Assembly (NCBI RefSeq): GCF_003385895.1
Contig: NZ_QRDQ01000008.1
Span: 248,001 to 312,000, forward strand
Reading direction: 5' to 3'
DNA: 64,000 nt
Origin: Flavobacterium cutihirudinis
GTDB lineage: Bacteria > Bacteroidota > Bacteroidia > Flavobacteriales > Flavobacteriaceae
Below the pieces are notes generated by a model that had not been told where the DNA came from, made no database searches, and saw nothing but the letters and a program-made list of their open reading frames with translations. A program made the position numbers and the translations under genes. Positions 43,001 to 51,793 of the stretch are shown in pieces. Each line of letters opens with the position of its first letter. The first letter of the stretch is position 1.

Positions 43001-43008
43001 CAAAAATA
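43001..43008 (-). promoter_or_regulatory. Possible -7 box immediately upstream of glyS
   Basis: The minus strand reads TATTTTTG, only 7 bp before the glyS ATG. If real, the message would be leaderless or nearly so. No -33 TTG is evident at 19-21 bp, so the call is tentative. Confidence 0.3.
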
Positions 43009-43150
43009 TAAAAAGTGAATTTAAAAAAAAGAAAAATAGCTGAAGATTCCCCGTTGTTTAGTAATTTTTAGAAATAAATCCGCTATTTTCTATTTCAAAA
43101 TAGAAAATCATAATTTTTTCTATAAATCAGAACAATAAGTAGCTCACTTT

Positions 43151-44569
43151 CTATTTCTTAATCAGTTTAAAAGTTTCCGATTTACCTTGATTCGTAATCG
43201 TTAGAATATAAAAACCTGTTGGCAACCCCAAAAGTTCTATCGTTTTATTATTTGAAACTCCATGACGTAATTTTTGAGATTGTGCATTATGTATTTCATA
43301 ATTAAAATCGGAATACGGATAATTAAAAACCTCAACACTGTTTTCTGCAGGATTTGGCGCTATAAAAGGTAAATCTTTTGGTGCAATACTGGCAATTTTG
43401 CTTTGATCTGCATTACAAGCTTTCTTTATAAAACTTTCCAGTTCCTTGTTAGCGTATTTTTTTTCATAACCTAAATCTCTCGCTTTCTTAAAATAATCGC
43501 AGGCTTTTTGAGATTGCCCTAAATCATCATATACTATTCCAAGATATTTATTTGCTACCGAATTCTTATTATTAATTCTCAAAGCTTCATTTAAATCTGC
43601 AATTCCTAAGTCGGTTTTTCCTGATTTATGATACGCGAGTCCTCTTATTGTTCTTAAATCACTCTCTTCGGTTCCGTATCCATTTTCATAGAGATTTGCT
43701 TCATTTTGAAAAGCAATATTTATATTTTCTATTGCTTTATCATACTGTTCCAGTTCCAAATACGTATAACCCAAAACCCAGTGTGCAAAATTATGATTTG
43801 GAAATCTGCGCTCTACTTCATCCAAATAGTAAATTGCCAATCGATAATCGTGTATTTCTGTAGCCAAATAAGCTCCGAGATTAAAGTAATGTCTTGTTTC
43901 TTGCGGATCAATCTGGATTGCCTTTAATTTGAAATCAACACTAAGATTATCGTTCTCAAATCTGGAATAAAGAGTAGAAAGTCTGCTATAAATTTCAGCT
44001 AAATCCTGATTTAATCTAGGAAATTGACCCGCATTCGGACTTGCTTTAAGACTTTCTAAATGTGCTTTAAATCCTAAAAAATCAAACTCTGCCAATATAT
44101 TATCTTCCAGATATATCCGACTTGCCGCTCTGCCATAAAGTAGTCCGTAATTACTGGGATCCGTTTTTAACAATTCATTGTTTTTGACAATAATAGCATA
44201 GTTTTCTTCGACTTTCGCTTTATTTTTAAGATTATCTTCTTTAAAGAAATCGGTTCTTTTAATCAAAATGCCTTTTTTAAATAGCCAGATCGTTTTTAGC
44301 TTTCCATTACTTGAAAACTTTTGGCAAATACCATTCATCAAACCATTTTCATCAAAACTGAATCTTTCATCCAGTCCTCCAACAATATGATAGGTTCTAA
44401 TGCTGTCCAACATTTGATCTGCTCCCAAATAAATCTCTTTTGCAATAAGTCCGTTTTTGAAAAAGGTTTTATTGACCATTCCGCGTTTTTGAGCCACAAG
44501 CTGATTTTCAAAAACAAAAAAAAGAAGTACTGCTAAAATTACATAGCTGCTTTGGTAGTTGTTTTTCAT
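43151..44569 (-). CDS. TPR protein with T9SS type A sorting tail
   Basis: From the ATG at 44569 the protein is 472 residues with a signal peptide ending NQLVAQ; an in-frame ATG at 44587 adds six residues and is less likely. Residues ~25-110 contain MORN-like text (RFSFDENGLMNGICQKFSSN, GKLKTIWLFKKGILI). TPR repeats follow (~180-390; AHWVLGYTYLELEQYDKAIE, SVANKYLGIVYDDLGQSQKA). The final ~75 residues are a T9SS type A sorting domain (FIAPNPAENSVEVFNY, LPTGFYILTITNQGKSETFK). It is therefore exported and released or attached at the cell surface. The function is unknown; it has no operon partner. Confidence 0.85.
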   Translation of the reverse strand: MKNNYQSSYVILAVLLFFVFENQLVAQKRGMVNKTFFKNGLIAKEIYLGADQMLDSIRTYHIVGGLDERFSFDENGLMNGICQKFSSNGKLKTIWLFKKGILIKRTDFFKEDNLKNKAKVEENYAIIVKNNELLKTDPSNYGLLYGRAASRIYLEDNILAEFDFLGFKAHLESLKASPNAGQFPRLNQDLAEIYSRLSTLYSRFENDNLSVDFKLKAIQIDPQETRHYFNLGAYLATEIHDYRLAIYYLDEVERRFPNHNFAHWVLGYTYLELEQYDKAIENINIAFQNEANLYENGYGTEESDLRTIRGLAYHKSGKTDLGIADLNEALRINNKNSVANKYLGIVYDDLGQSQKACDYFKKARDLGYEKKYANKELESFIKKACNADQSKIASIAPKDLPFIAPNPAENSVEVFNYPYSDFNYEIHNAQSQKLRHGVSNNKTIELLGLPTGFYILTITNQGKSETFKLIKK

Positions 44570-44711
44570 AGTAAAGTATTGGTTCACCGCTTTTATTTTC
44601 TATCAAGTAATTCTTTAAACCGAAAACATGATTGTATTGTAAAAATATTATGATTAAAATCAATATTTTAATTATATTTATTCAAAAGACGATAGTATTT
44701 TATCGTTACTA

Positions 44712-45416
44712 TTGAAACTAAATTATTCAACTGTGCTCAATTATCTTATCAACTTGTTTTTCCCGAAAGTTTGCTCCGGATGTCGTTCTGTTTTAATGAC
44801 AAACGAAACTGTTTTATGCACGAGTTGCAGACATGAAATGCCGCTGACACAATATCATTTGGATGCTAAAAATGAAGCTGTTAAGAAATTTTATGGTAAA
44901 ATTGAAATTGAGCATGCATCGGCATTTTTATATTTTAATAAAAAGGGAATTGTTCAGGAACTGATTCATAATTTAAAATATAAAGGGCATGAAGAAATAG
45001 GAACTGTTTTAGGCCACTGGTATGCCGAAGATTTAAAAGAATTGAAACTGAACAATTCGTTCGAAGTTGTAATTCCGGTACCACTACATCCCAAAAAATT
45101 CAAAGAACGTGGTTATAATCAGGTTACTGCCTTTGGAAAAGCACTTTCAGAAAGTTTGAATCTTACTTTTGATGAAACCGTTCTTTTCAGAAAAAAGTAT
45201 TCTAAAACACAATCCAAAAAGAATCTCCTTGGTCGCTCTGAAAACATTGAAAGTATTTTTGATGTTCATTTTTCGGAAAGAAATCATAACAAACATTTCT
45301 TAATTGTTGACGATGTTCTTACAACAGGTTCAACACTTGAAGCCTGCTCAAAAGCTTTATTAAAAATTCCGGGAGCTAAAATCAGTATTGTTTGTATGGC
45401 GATGGCGAACTCCTAG
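44712..45416 (+). CDS. comF: ComF-family phosphoribosyltransferase-like protein
   Basis: This 234-residue protein has a double zinc-knuckle at the N-terminus (KVCSGCRS and VLCTSCRHEM), then VIPVPLHPKKFKERGYNQV and the PRPP-binding loop FLIVDDVLTTGSTLEAC, the two hallmarks of ComF. ComF proteins aid uptake or processing of single-stranded DNA during natural transformation. The start is a TTG at 44712, giving MKLNYSTVLNYLINLFFPKV; the next Met lies inside the zinc-binding region, so the TTG start is needed for a complete protein. It ends at a dispersed hairpin. No other competence gene is nearby. Confidence 0.92.
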   Translation: MKLNYSTVLNYLINLFFPKVCSGCRSVLMTNETVLCTSCRHEMPLTQYHLDAKNEAVKKFYGKIEIEHASAFLYFNKKGIVQELIHNLKYKGHEEIGTVLGHWYAEDLKELKLNNSFEVVIPVPLHPKKFKERGYNQVTAFGKALSESLNLTFDETVLFRKKYSKTQSKKNLLGRSENIESIFDVHFSERNHNKHFLIVDDVLTTGSTLEACSKALLKIPGAKISIVCMAMANS

Positions 45417-45437
45417 CGGAGTTAAATTCCAAATAAA

Positions 45438-45480
45438 AAATTCCAAATTCCAATTGATTAGTTTTTGGAATTTGGAATTT
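45438..45480. terminator. Hairpin between comF and the metalloprotease gene
   Basis: AAATTCCAAATTCCA (45438-45452) and its complement (45466-45480) repeat the hairpin at 36965-37009. It lies between convergent stops and probably terminates both transcripts. Confidence 0.75.
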
Positions 45481-45501
45481 CTTTATTGGAATTTTAAATC
45501 G

Positions 45502-48186
45502 TTAGTTCACAATAATTTTCTTCACAGTTCGTCTGTTTCCGTCGATAACCGTCACGAAATACATTCCGGACACAACGTTTGAAAGCTGAATGTTGTGATT
45601 AAAGTGAGTCGTATTCTCAAAAGTTTTAGAATAAACAGTTCTTCCCAAAACATCATGCACAAAAATCTTTGCTCCCGAACCTGAATTACTTTCAAACTCA
45701 ACCGCAAAACTTCCTTTGTTTGGATTTGGATAAAGACTAAAATCAATATTTTCAAAATCTTCATTTCCAAGTGTGAAAACCTGACCGCAAATAGTAATCG
45801 AAGCCGAATTTACAGTTCCAAAACTTCCGACAACTGCATCTCTTATCCTGAATGTCCAAGTTCCTGCAGGATTTTCACCATTAAAAGCGCTCAAAAGATC
45901 TACCGGAACAACAATTTGCTCTGTCGTTTTTGAACAATCTATTTCAGCTCCTGCATCATCAAACTGAAATACCTTAGTTCCACTTGAACCGCCACAGCTT
46001 TTATTAAACAATCGCACAACGGTTCCTTGTGGGCTTACCATTTGAATTTCTAAATCGGAAAAATTTTCATGTGTTATGTTAACCGAAACATTCACATCAG
46101 AAACCACCGCATCTGATGCCGGAACAGTTACCGATTTGGTAAAAAATGTTGTGGTATTTGGAATTGAAAATGCACTTTCGAAGCTATACGGATCACAAGT
46201 TATAGACGACCTATATCCTACAGCAAAAGCTTTTTTATTTAATGCATAATAAATATTATCGGTCGGCTGAATTAAGATTCTGCAATATTTCGCATCTGGC
46301 ACACTTGACGGAAGTGTAATCACTTCAGAGCCATCATTTGGCGTATTTGCAGCTAACGTTATCGGAAAATTTGCTCCGCCATCTGTAGACAATTTGATAT
46401 TAACTGCAGAAGACCCTGGAAGCGTATTTGTATTTGTAACATTCCAAGTTACCGTTTGCGCTACATCTTGACGCCAACTTACATTTTCAGATGCATGTGA
46501 TGTAACTTCAAAAGGCCCTGCAGAAGCAGAAACGGTTACCATCATTTCATCAGTATTCGTTTGTCCTGAACCTAAAGCAGCATTATCTCTTCCTGTTAAA
46601 GTAAAATGCAACGTTCTTGCAATAGACGAAACAGACTCCCACTTAGTGGTTAAAATATTTTGAAGAACTGAACTAAAGTCAGGCATATAGCGCACTGACG
46701 AGCTTCCTGGCTTAACTGATCTAAATAACGGTCCATCTGGTTTTGTGGGATATGCAATACTTTTATCTTCGGTTGTTGTTATTGAATTATCATTTTGCTC
46801 CCAATTATATGTTATGGTATCGCCTTCTGGATCTGAACCGGAACCAGTCAAAACAAAAGGAGTACTAATTGGGATTACGTAATCGTTTCCTGCAATAATT
46901 GCGGGAGGATTATTAGTTAAAGATGTGTCTACCGGACAAGTTTTTCTCGCAAGATTCTCCTGAATTTGAAGAATACTGGCGTAAGCGAAATAATCATCTG
47001 AATTATCCTGGACGTCATACTTTGTTATACCGGCGTACCCCATAATAGTAGAACCACTTCCTGGCTCGATATTTACACTGCTACGTTCACCTGAATCAAA
47101 AGAAAATGTATGATTTGCACCTAATTGATGTCCCATTTCATGCGCCACAAAATCGATATCAAAAGTATCTCCTTCAGGTCTACCATCAGATGGGGAAGTA
47201 TACGCGCTTCCTTTTGCTAAATCTTCATTATCAACTGGACTTACGCAAACACAACCTATGCAACCTGCGTTCCCTCCACCTCCTGAAGCACCAAATAAGT
47301 GGCCCATATCGTAATTACCATCTCCGATAACTGTAGTCAGTGTTTTCTGGACTGCCTTTGGCCATGTTGCGCCAGGATCTGCAGTTCCTTGCGCCGGAGG
47401 ATCATAAGGATCGGTTTCTGCATCTATATAAATTACCTGATCTGTATTTGCTATCAAAATCAATTTAACGGCAAGATCTTTATTAAAAACTCCATTTACT
47501 CGTGTCAGTGTTGCATTCATTCCTGCCAATGCTAATGGTTTTGTCCCACCAAAATAGGTGGTATACTCAGCCGTGCAGGATAATGCTAAACGTAGTGTTT
47601 TAAAAACTTTCGAATTTGATGCTGTCTTTGCTGTTTTTGCAGTCGCACTTTTATTCAGAGCCGAATCAATTGTAGTACATAAAAGCTTATCAGACAGCAA
47701 TGATTTTTTTGCAAAGAGTACGTATTCGGTTTTATTTTCAGGATTCTCTTCTATAAATTCGGTTGCTTTATCTGCACGAAATACCATTGTCTGCAAACCT
47801 AAAGGCGAAACACTAAAATGAATTTTTGCTGTTTTATCATCCAAACCAGAACCTTCATAAGATCTAATTTCAGGATATTTCGCCTGTAATTCAGGTTCAA
47901 AATTCGAAGATTCCCAAACAATAAATCGCTCCAGTTTTCCATCACTATTCGGAATGCTAATTTCAGCCGTATTACTTTTTGAAGTTATGCTTGTTACAGG
48001 TGCAAGTTTCGTTTGCAGCCGTTCAGTATTTAATCGATAATATAACTTGCCTGAGTCTGAAACCGAAGCATTTGTGCTTTTGCTCAAGACAGAAACGGCA
48101 TTAGATTTTTGCCATAAATCATCACTTTGCTGCGCTAAACCGGCAACGCTCCAAAAGATAAATAAAAAAAGTAAAAGTTTTTTCAT
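45502..48186 (-). CDS. Secreted zinc metalloprotease with P-domain and T9SS tail
   Basis: From the ATG at 48186 the protein is 894 residues (signal peptide ending AGLAQQ); the earlier frame start at 48240 adds 18 residues ahead of the signal and is rejected. After a propeptide-like region, the reprolysin-type catalytic domain carries HEMGHQLGANH (HExxHxxGxxH) and a downstream Met-turn candidate SGSTIMGYAG. An Ig-like region follows, then a proprotein-convertase P-domain (VSVNITHENFSDLEIQMVSP, PAGTWTFRIRDAVVG). A T9SS type A sorting tail ends the protein (LYPNPNKGSFAVEF, NVVSGMYFVTVIDGNR). It should be a secreted or surface protease used for nutrition or processing. It is monocistronic. Confidence 0.92.
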   Translation of the reverse strand: MKKLLLFLFIFWSVAGLAQQSDDLWQKSNAVSVLSKSTNASVSDSGKLYYRLNTERLQTKLAPVTSITSKSNTAEISIPNSDGKLERFIVWESSNFEPELQAKYPEIRSYEGSGLDDKTAKIHFSVSPLGLQTMVFRADKATEFIEENPENKTEYVLFAKKSLLSDKLLCTTIDSALNKSATAKTAKTASNSKVFKTLRLALSCTAEYTTYFGGTKPLALAGMNATLTRVNGVFNKDLAVKLILIANTDQVIYIDAETDPYDPPAQGTADPGATWPKAVQKTLTTVIGDGNYDMGHLFGASGGGGNAGCIGCVCVSPVDNEDLAKGSAYTSPSDGRPEGDTFDIDFVAHEMGHQLGANHTFSFDSGERSSVNIEPGSGSTIMGYAGITKYDVQDNSDDYFAYASILQIQENLARKTCPVDTSLTNNPPAIIAGNDYVIPISTPFVLTGSGSDPEGDTITYNWEQNDNSITTTEDKSIAYPTKPDGPLFRSVKPGSSSVRYMPDFSSVLQNILTTKWESVSSIARTLHFTLTGRDNAALGSGQTNTDEMMVTVSASAGPFEVTSHASENVSWRQDVAQTVTWNVTNTNTLPGSSAVNIKLSTDGGANFPITLAANTPNDGSEVITLPSSVPDAKYCRILIQPTDNIYYALNKKAFAVGYRSSITCDPYSFESAFSIPNTTTFFTKSVTVPASDAVVSDVNVSVNITHENFSDLEIQMVSPQGTVVRLFNKSCGGSSGTKVFQFDDAGAEIDCSKTTEQIVVPVDLLSAFNGENPAGTWTFRIRDAVVGSFGTVNSASITICGQVFTLGNEDFENIDFSLYPNPNKGSFAVEFESNSGSGAKIFVHDVLGRTVYSKTFENTTHFNHNIQLSNVVSGMYFVTVIDGNRRTVKKIIVN

Positions 48187-48207
48187 AAGTCGCGGCGATT
48201 GATAATT

Positions 48208-48215
48208 CAAAATTA
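48208..48215 (-). promoter_or_regulatory. -7 box upstream of the metalloprotease gene
   Basis: On the minus strand this reads TAATTTTG (TAnnTTTG), 21 bp before the ATG at 48186. This supports the shorter start, since the ATG at 48240 lies upstream of the box. Confidence 0.5.
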
Positions 48216-48353
48216 AAGGAATTAAACCGAATTCTCCCATATAAACGACATTTAATACTTTTTACTCGACGAGTTGGTTCTTTTTCACAAAAAGAAACAT
48301 CCAGATACTAAAAAAATCAATTCACGTTGGTATCAAATTCAAAATAGATAGTA

Positions 48354-48361
48354 TAAATTTG
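48354..48361 (+). promoter_or_regulatory. -7 box of the ribF promoter
   Basis: TAAATTTG matches the consensus, with a TTG at 48327-48329 upstream (24-bp spacer, slightly long). The box includes the TTG at 48359 that opens the reading frame, so translation must begin later, at the TTG at 48383. Confidence 0.55.
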
Positions 48362-48382
48362 CAGCATCTTAAAATATTTGTT

Positions 48383-49315
48383 TTGAAGCTCTTTCATTCT
48401 ATAAACGATTTCCAGTCGACCAAGAAAACAATTTTAACTCTTGGTACCTTTGATGGCGTGCATTTTGGTCATAAAAAAATTCTTGAACGAATTACACAAA
48501 ATACTGAAGATGGTAAATACGAAAGTTTAGTACTTACTTTTTTTCCGCATCCAAGAATGGTTTTGCAGGAAAAATCAGAAATAAAACTTCTGAATACAAT
48601 TGCTGAAAAAACAAAACTTCTAGAGAAAACCGGAATTGAAAATCTGATCATTCATCCTTTTGACGAAAGCTTTTCAAGATTAACTGCCGAGGAATTCGTG
48701 CATTCTATTTTAGTGGATCAATTTCATATTCAAAAAATAATAATTGGACACGATCACCGATTTGGAAGAAACAGAACTGCTGATATTAATGATTTAATTG
48801 CTTTTGGAGCAGAATATGGTTTCGAAGTAGAACAAATTTCTGCACAGGAAATTCAGGATGTTTCTGTAAGTTCAACGAAAATCAGAAAAGCATTAAACGA
48901 AGGAAATATGGCTTTAGCCAATGATTATCTGGGTTATAATTACTTTTTATCGGGCGAAGTTGTGAAAGGAAAACAATTGGGAAGAACAATTGGTTTTCCA
49001 ACTGCAAACATCAAAATTGAGGAAGATTATAAATTAATTCCGAAAACGGGTGTTTATGCCGTAAAAGCAATTGTAGACCAAAAAGAAGTTTTTGGAATGA
49101 TGAATATTGGTTTCAATCCAACTGTCAATGGGCAACAACAAACTATTGAAGTCCACTTATTTGATTTTGATCAAGATATTTACGGTCTACAAATCGAAGT
49201 TTCATTATTAAAATATCTTCGCGAGGAACAAAAATTTGGTTCGATTGATTTATTGAAAGAACAATTAAATCAGGATAAATTGAATGCTTTGGATTTTGTG
49301 AGCAAACTTCAATAG
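48383..49315 (+). CDS. ribF: Bifunctional riboflavin kinase / FAD synthetase
   Basis: From the TTG at 48383 the protein is 310 residues, beginning MKLFHSINDFQ. The frame is open from a TTG at 48359, but that codon is inside the promoter -7 box. The N-terminal FAD synthetase domain shows LTLGTFDGVHFGHKKIL and IIGHDHRFGRNR; the C-terminal riboflavin kinase domain shows KGKQLGRTIGFPTANI and GVYAVKAIV, MMNIGFNPTVNG. It makes FMN and FAD from riboflavin in the cytoplasm. Its last ~18 bases are copied in the tandem repeat that follows. Confidence 0.95.
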   Translation: MKLFHSINDFQSTKKTILTLGTFDGVHFGHKKILERITQNTEDGKYESLVLTFFPHPRMVLQEKSEIKLLNTIAEKTKLLEKTGIENLIIHPFDESFSRLTAEEFVHSILVDQFHIQKIIIGHDHRFGRNRTADINDLIAFGAEYGFEVEQISAQEIQDVSVSSTKIRKALNEGNMALANDYLGYNYFLSGEVVKGKQLGRTIGFPTANIKIEEDYKLIPKTGVYAVKAIVDQKEVFGMMNIGFNPTVNGQQQTIEVHLFDFDQDIYGLQIEVSLLKYLREEQKFGSIDLLKEQLNQDKLNALDFVSKLQ

Positions 49316-49880
49316 TTCCTTTCAGATATATAGTCCCTACGGGACAAAACGGAATGGTTTATAATACATTTCTACCGATATAAAATCTCTACGAGATATA
49401 CGCTTCGTTAACAGCTACTCCGTTAGGAGTTAAATATCGGTAGCAAAAAAAATATTACACCTGCATTACTGTCCTGTAAGGACTTCAGATTTTCTGAGCA
49501 AACTTCAGAAATTACTTCTAGATATATAGTCCCTACAGGACAAAACGGAATGGTTTATAATACATTTCTACCGATATAAAATCTCTACGAGATATGTTCT
49601 TCATTAACAACTACTCCCGTTAGGAGTTAAATATCGGTAGCAAAAAAAAATATCACACTGCATGAATGTCCTGTAAGGACTTTAGATTCTCTGAGCAAAC
49701 TTCAATAGTTACTTCCAGATATTATAGTCCCTACAGGACAAAATGGAATGGTTTATAAAACATTTCTACCGATATAAAATCTCTACGAGATATGTTCTTC
49801 ATTAACAACTACTCCGTTAGGAGTTAAATATCGGTAGCAAAAAAAATATCGCACCTGCATGAATGTCCTGTAAGGACTTT
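49298..49880. repeat. Three tandem ~197-bp repeats that begin in the 3' end of ribF
   Basis: Copies start at 49298, 49494 and 49691 (periods 196 and 197). Each begins TGAGCAAACTTCA, which in copy 1 is the end of ribF including its stop. The copies then share a GTCCCTAC-GGGAC-type hairpin, CTACCGATAT paired with ATATCGGTAG around a CTCCGTTAGGAG palindrome, and GTCCTGTAAGGAC. Together they fill most of the 699-bp gap 49316-50014. No ORF is conserved in them. Copies are ~90% alike by eye. They may be REP-like or encode a structured RNA. Confidence 0.9.
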
Positions 49881-49951
49881 ACTTATTTCGGGGCATTATC
49901 ACCTCTATACAAATTTTACCCATTTTAAATCATTGTCGTTATTTTTTTTAG

Positions 49952-49959
49952 TAAATTTG
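49952..49959 (+). promoter_or_regulatory. -7 box of the small membrane protein gene
   Basis: TAAATTTG matches TAnnTTTG. A TTG at 49933-49935 lies 16 bp upstream, slightly closer than usual. The leader to the ATG at 50015 would be about 50 bases. Confidence 0.45.
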
Positions 49960-50014
49960 ATATAGAACTCTGTTCTTCAAACATTTACTATTAACTTCTT
50001 TAAAAATAACCACT

Positions 50015-50452
50015 ATGAAATTACCTAAAGAAATAACCAACGGGTTTCTCATTTTCCTCGGAATAGGCATTTATTTTTTATTGATGAATGTACTAGGTTT
50101 AGCAGACTTGTTTTATTTACGTACCCTAAACGTGTTTTTTATTTTTTATGGCGTAAACCGAACTATGCAAATGAACCTTCATGAAGGAGAAAACAATTTT
50201 GTATCGAATGCAGTTTCGGCAATGGCAACCTCTGTGGTTGGTGTGTCGATGAGCGTATTCGGATTATTGGTATATAGTTATGCAAGAGGTGGAGATGCTT
50301 ATGTAAAAACATTATCTGAAACGTTTATGTTTGGAGGAGATCCATCAGTGCCAACGTATTGCATTTGTTTATTATTTGAAGGAATCGCTTCTTCAGTAAT
50401 TGTGACCTTAATGATGATGTTATATTGGAACAATAAATATGTAGCCGATTAA
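50015..50452 (+). CDS. Small membrane protein, unknown function
   Basis: This 145-residue protein has four predicted membrane helices (around FLIFLGIGIYFLLMNVLGLA, FYLRTLNVFFIFYG, SVVGVSMSVFGLLVYSY and IASSVIVTLMMMLYW). Short polar loops include TMQMNLHEGENNF and ARGGDAYVKTLSE. It has no known motif that I recognise, but its clean start, own -7 box and own terminator make it a real gene. It is monocistronic, between ribF repeats and bioB. It is probably in the inner membrane; the function is unknown. Confidence 0.8.
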   Translation: MKLPKEITNGFLIFLGIGIYFLLMNVLGLADLFYLRTLNVFFIFYGVNRTMQMNLHEGENNFVSNAVSAMATSVVGVSMSVFGLLVYSYARGGDAYVKTLSETFMFGGDPSVPTYCICLLFEGIASSVIVTLMMMLYWNNKYVAD

Positions 50453-50479
50453 TATTTCAAAATAAATCTTAACATTTAG

Positions 50480-50523
50480 CACTCTAAAATCATAAAAAAG
50501 TACAATTCTATGATTTTAGAGTG
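50480..50523 (+). terminator. Terminator after the small membrane protein gene
   Basis: CACTCTAAAATCATA (50480-50494) pairs exactly with 50509-50523, followed by a T-rich stretch. It begins 28 bp past the stop. Confidence 0.88.
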
Positions 50524-50571
50524 TTTCTTTTTTGAAAATAGCTGACAAATATTCATTTACAAAATTCGGCA

Positions 50572-50602
50572 TTGGTTGATTAGAACAATTTGACTATTTT
50601 TG
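50572..50602 (+). promoter_or_regulatory. bioB promoter
   Basis: TTG at 50572-50574, a 20-bp spacer and TATTTTTG at 50595-50602 give the best full match to the Bacteroidota -33/-7 promoter in the window. The ATG follows 22 bp after the -7 box. Confidence 0.7.
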
Positions 50603-50624
50603 AGGCTTCAAAAACAATGTATCG

Positions 50625-51713
50625 ATGAGCATTACAAAACACAATTGGACAAAAGACGAAATAATCGCCATATATAACAAGCCTTTAATGGACCTTCTTT
50701 ATGAAGCGGCAAGCATTCACAGGCAAAAACACGATCCGAACGTAGTTCAGGTATCTACATTATTATCTATCAAAACCGGAGGATGTCCTGAAGACTGCGG
50801 CTACTGCCCACAAGCAGCACGCTATAACACAGGAGTTGAAGGAAATGATTTAATGAGTGTAAGTCAGGTAAAAGCTCAGGCATTGCGTGCAAAATCAAGC
50901 GGATCTTCCCGTGTTTGTATGGGAGCTGCATGGAGAAACGTAAAAGACGGAGAAGAATTTGATCAGGTTTTAGAAATGGTTCGTACCATTAATAAACTGG
51001 ATATGGAAGTTTGTTGTACTCTTGGTATGATTACCGAAAACCAAGCGCAGCGTTTGGCCGAAGCTGGTTTATACGCTTACAATCATAATTTAGATACTTC
51101 TGAAGATTATTATAAAGATGTTATTTCGACACGTGCTTTTGAAGACCGTTTAGAAACAATCGAAAACGTTCGTAAAACCAATGTAACGGTTTGTAGCGGC
51201 GGAATTATTGGAATGGGAGAAAGTATTGAAGACAGAGCAGGAATGCTTGTTGCACTTTCTACTTTAAATCCACAACCGGAATCAGTGCCAATTAACGCTT
51301 TGGTTGCTGTTGAAGGAACTCCAATGGAAGATGAAAAACCAGTTGAAATCTGGGAAATGATCAGAATGGTGGCTACAACAAGAATTGTAATGCCGGAAAC
51401 ACAAGTTCGTTTATCTGCAGGAAGAACAAATATGAGCCGCGAAGGACAAGCAATGTGCTTTTTCGCAGGAGCAAATTCAATTTTTGCCGGAGATAAATTG
51501 CTAACAACTCCAAATCCTGATGTTCACGAAGACATGAAAATGTTCGAACTTTTAGGATTGAATCCGCAAAAGCCATTTACTAAAGTTTCGCAACCAAAAA
51601 CAGTTGAAGCAGAAGATTCTCAGTTTGCTCCTCTTGGTGAAAAACCAAAATGGACAAGACCAGGACATACAATTGAAAGAAATGTTGAACATTCGATTAA
51701 ATCAAAAATTTAG
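50625..51713 (+). CDS. bioB: Biotin synthase (radical SAM)
   Basis: This 362-residue enzyme carries the radical-SAM cluster CxxxCxxC in GGCPEDCGYCPQAARY. Other BioB hallmarks are HRQKHDPNVVQVSTLLSIKT, the downstream Cys of the [2Fe-2S] site in SRVCMGAAWRN and VCCTLGM, YNHNLDTSEDYY, CSGGIIGMGE and RLSAGRTNMSREGQAMCFFA. It inserts sulphur into dethiobiotin in the last step of biotin synthesis. Other bio genes are not next to it. A terminator follows, just ahead of the cupin gene. It matches typical family length with no anomalies. Confidence 0.97.
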   Translation: MSITKHNWTKDEIIAIYNKPLMDLLYEAASIHRQKHDPNVVQVSTLLSIKTGGCPEDCGYCPQAARYNTGVEGNDLMSVSQVKAQALRAKSSGSSRVCMGAAWRNVKDGEEFDQVLEMVRTINKLDMEVCCTLGMITENQAQRLAEAGLYAYNHNLDTSEDYYKDVISTRAFEDRLETIENVRKTNVTVCSGGIIGMGESIEDRAGMLVALSTLNPQPESVPINALVAVEGTPMEDEKPVEIWEMIRMVATTRIVMPETQVRLSAGRTNMSREGQAMCFFAGANSIFAGDKLLTTPNPDVHEDMKMFELLGLNPQKPFTKVSQPKTVEAEDSQFAPLGEKPKWTRPGHTIERNVEHSIKSKI

Positions 51714-51747
51714 TCAAAAGAGTTAATACATCTCAATAAAATTTTTT

Positions 51748-51787
51748 AAATTGCTTGTAACACAGAGTTATAAGCAATTTTTTTATT
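51748..51787 (+). terminator. Terminator after bioB
   Basis: AAATTGCTTGTAA (51748-51760) pairs with TTATAAGCAATTT (51768-51780) with one mismatch, followed by a T-run to 51787. It ends only 6 bp before the next start codon. Confidence 0.85.
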
Positions 51788-51793
51788 TTTAAG

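Noticed and set aside
49316-50014. CRISPR-like array because of the repeated units
   Set aside because: Units are ~197 bp and near-identical throughout, without short repeats and unique spacers, and no cas genes are nearby.
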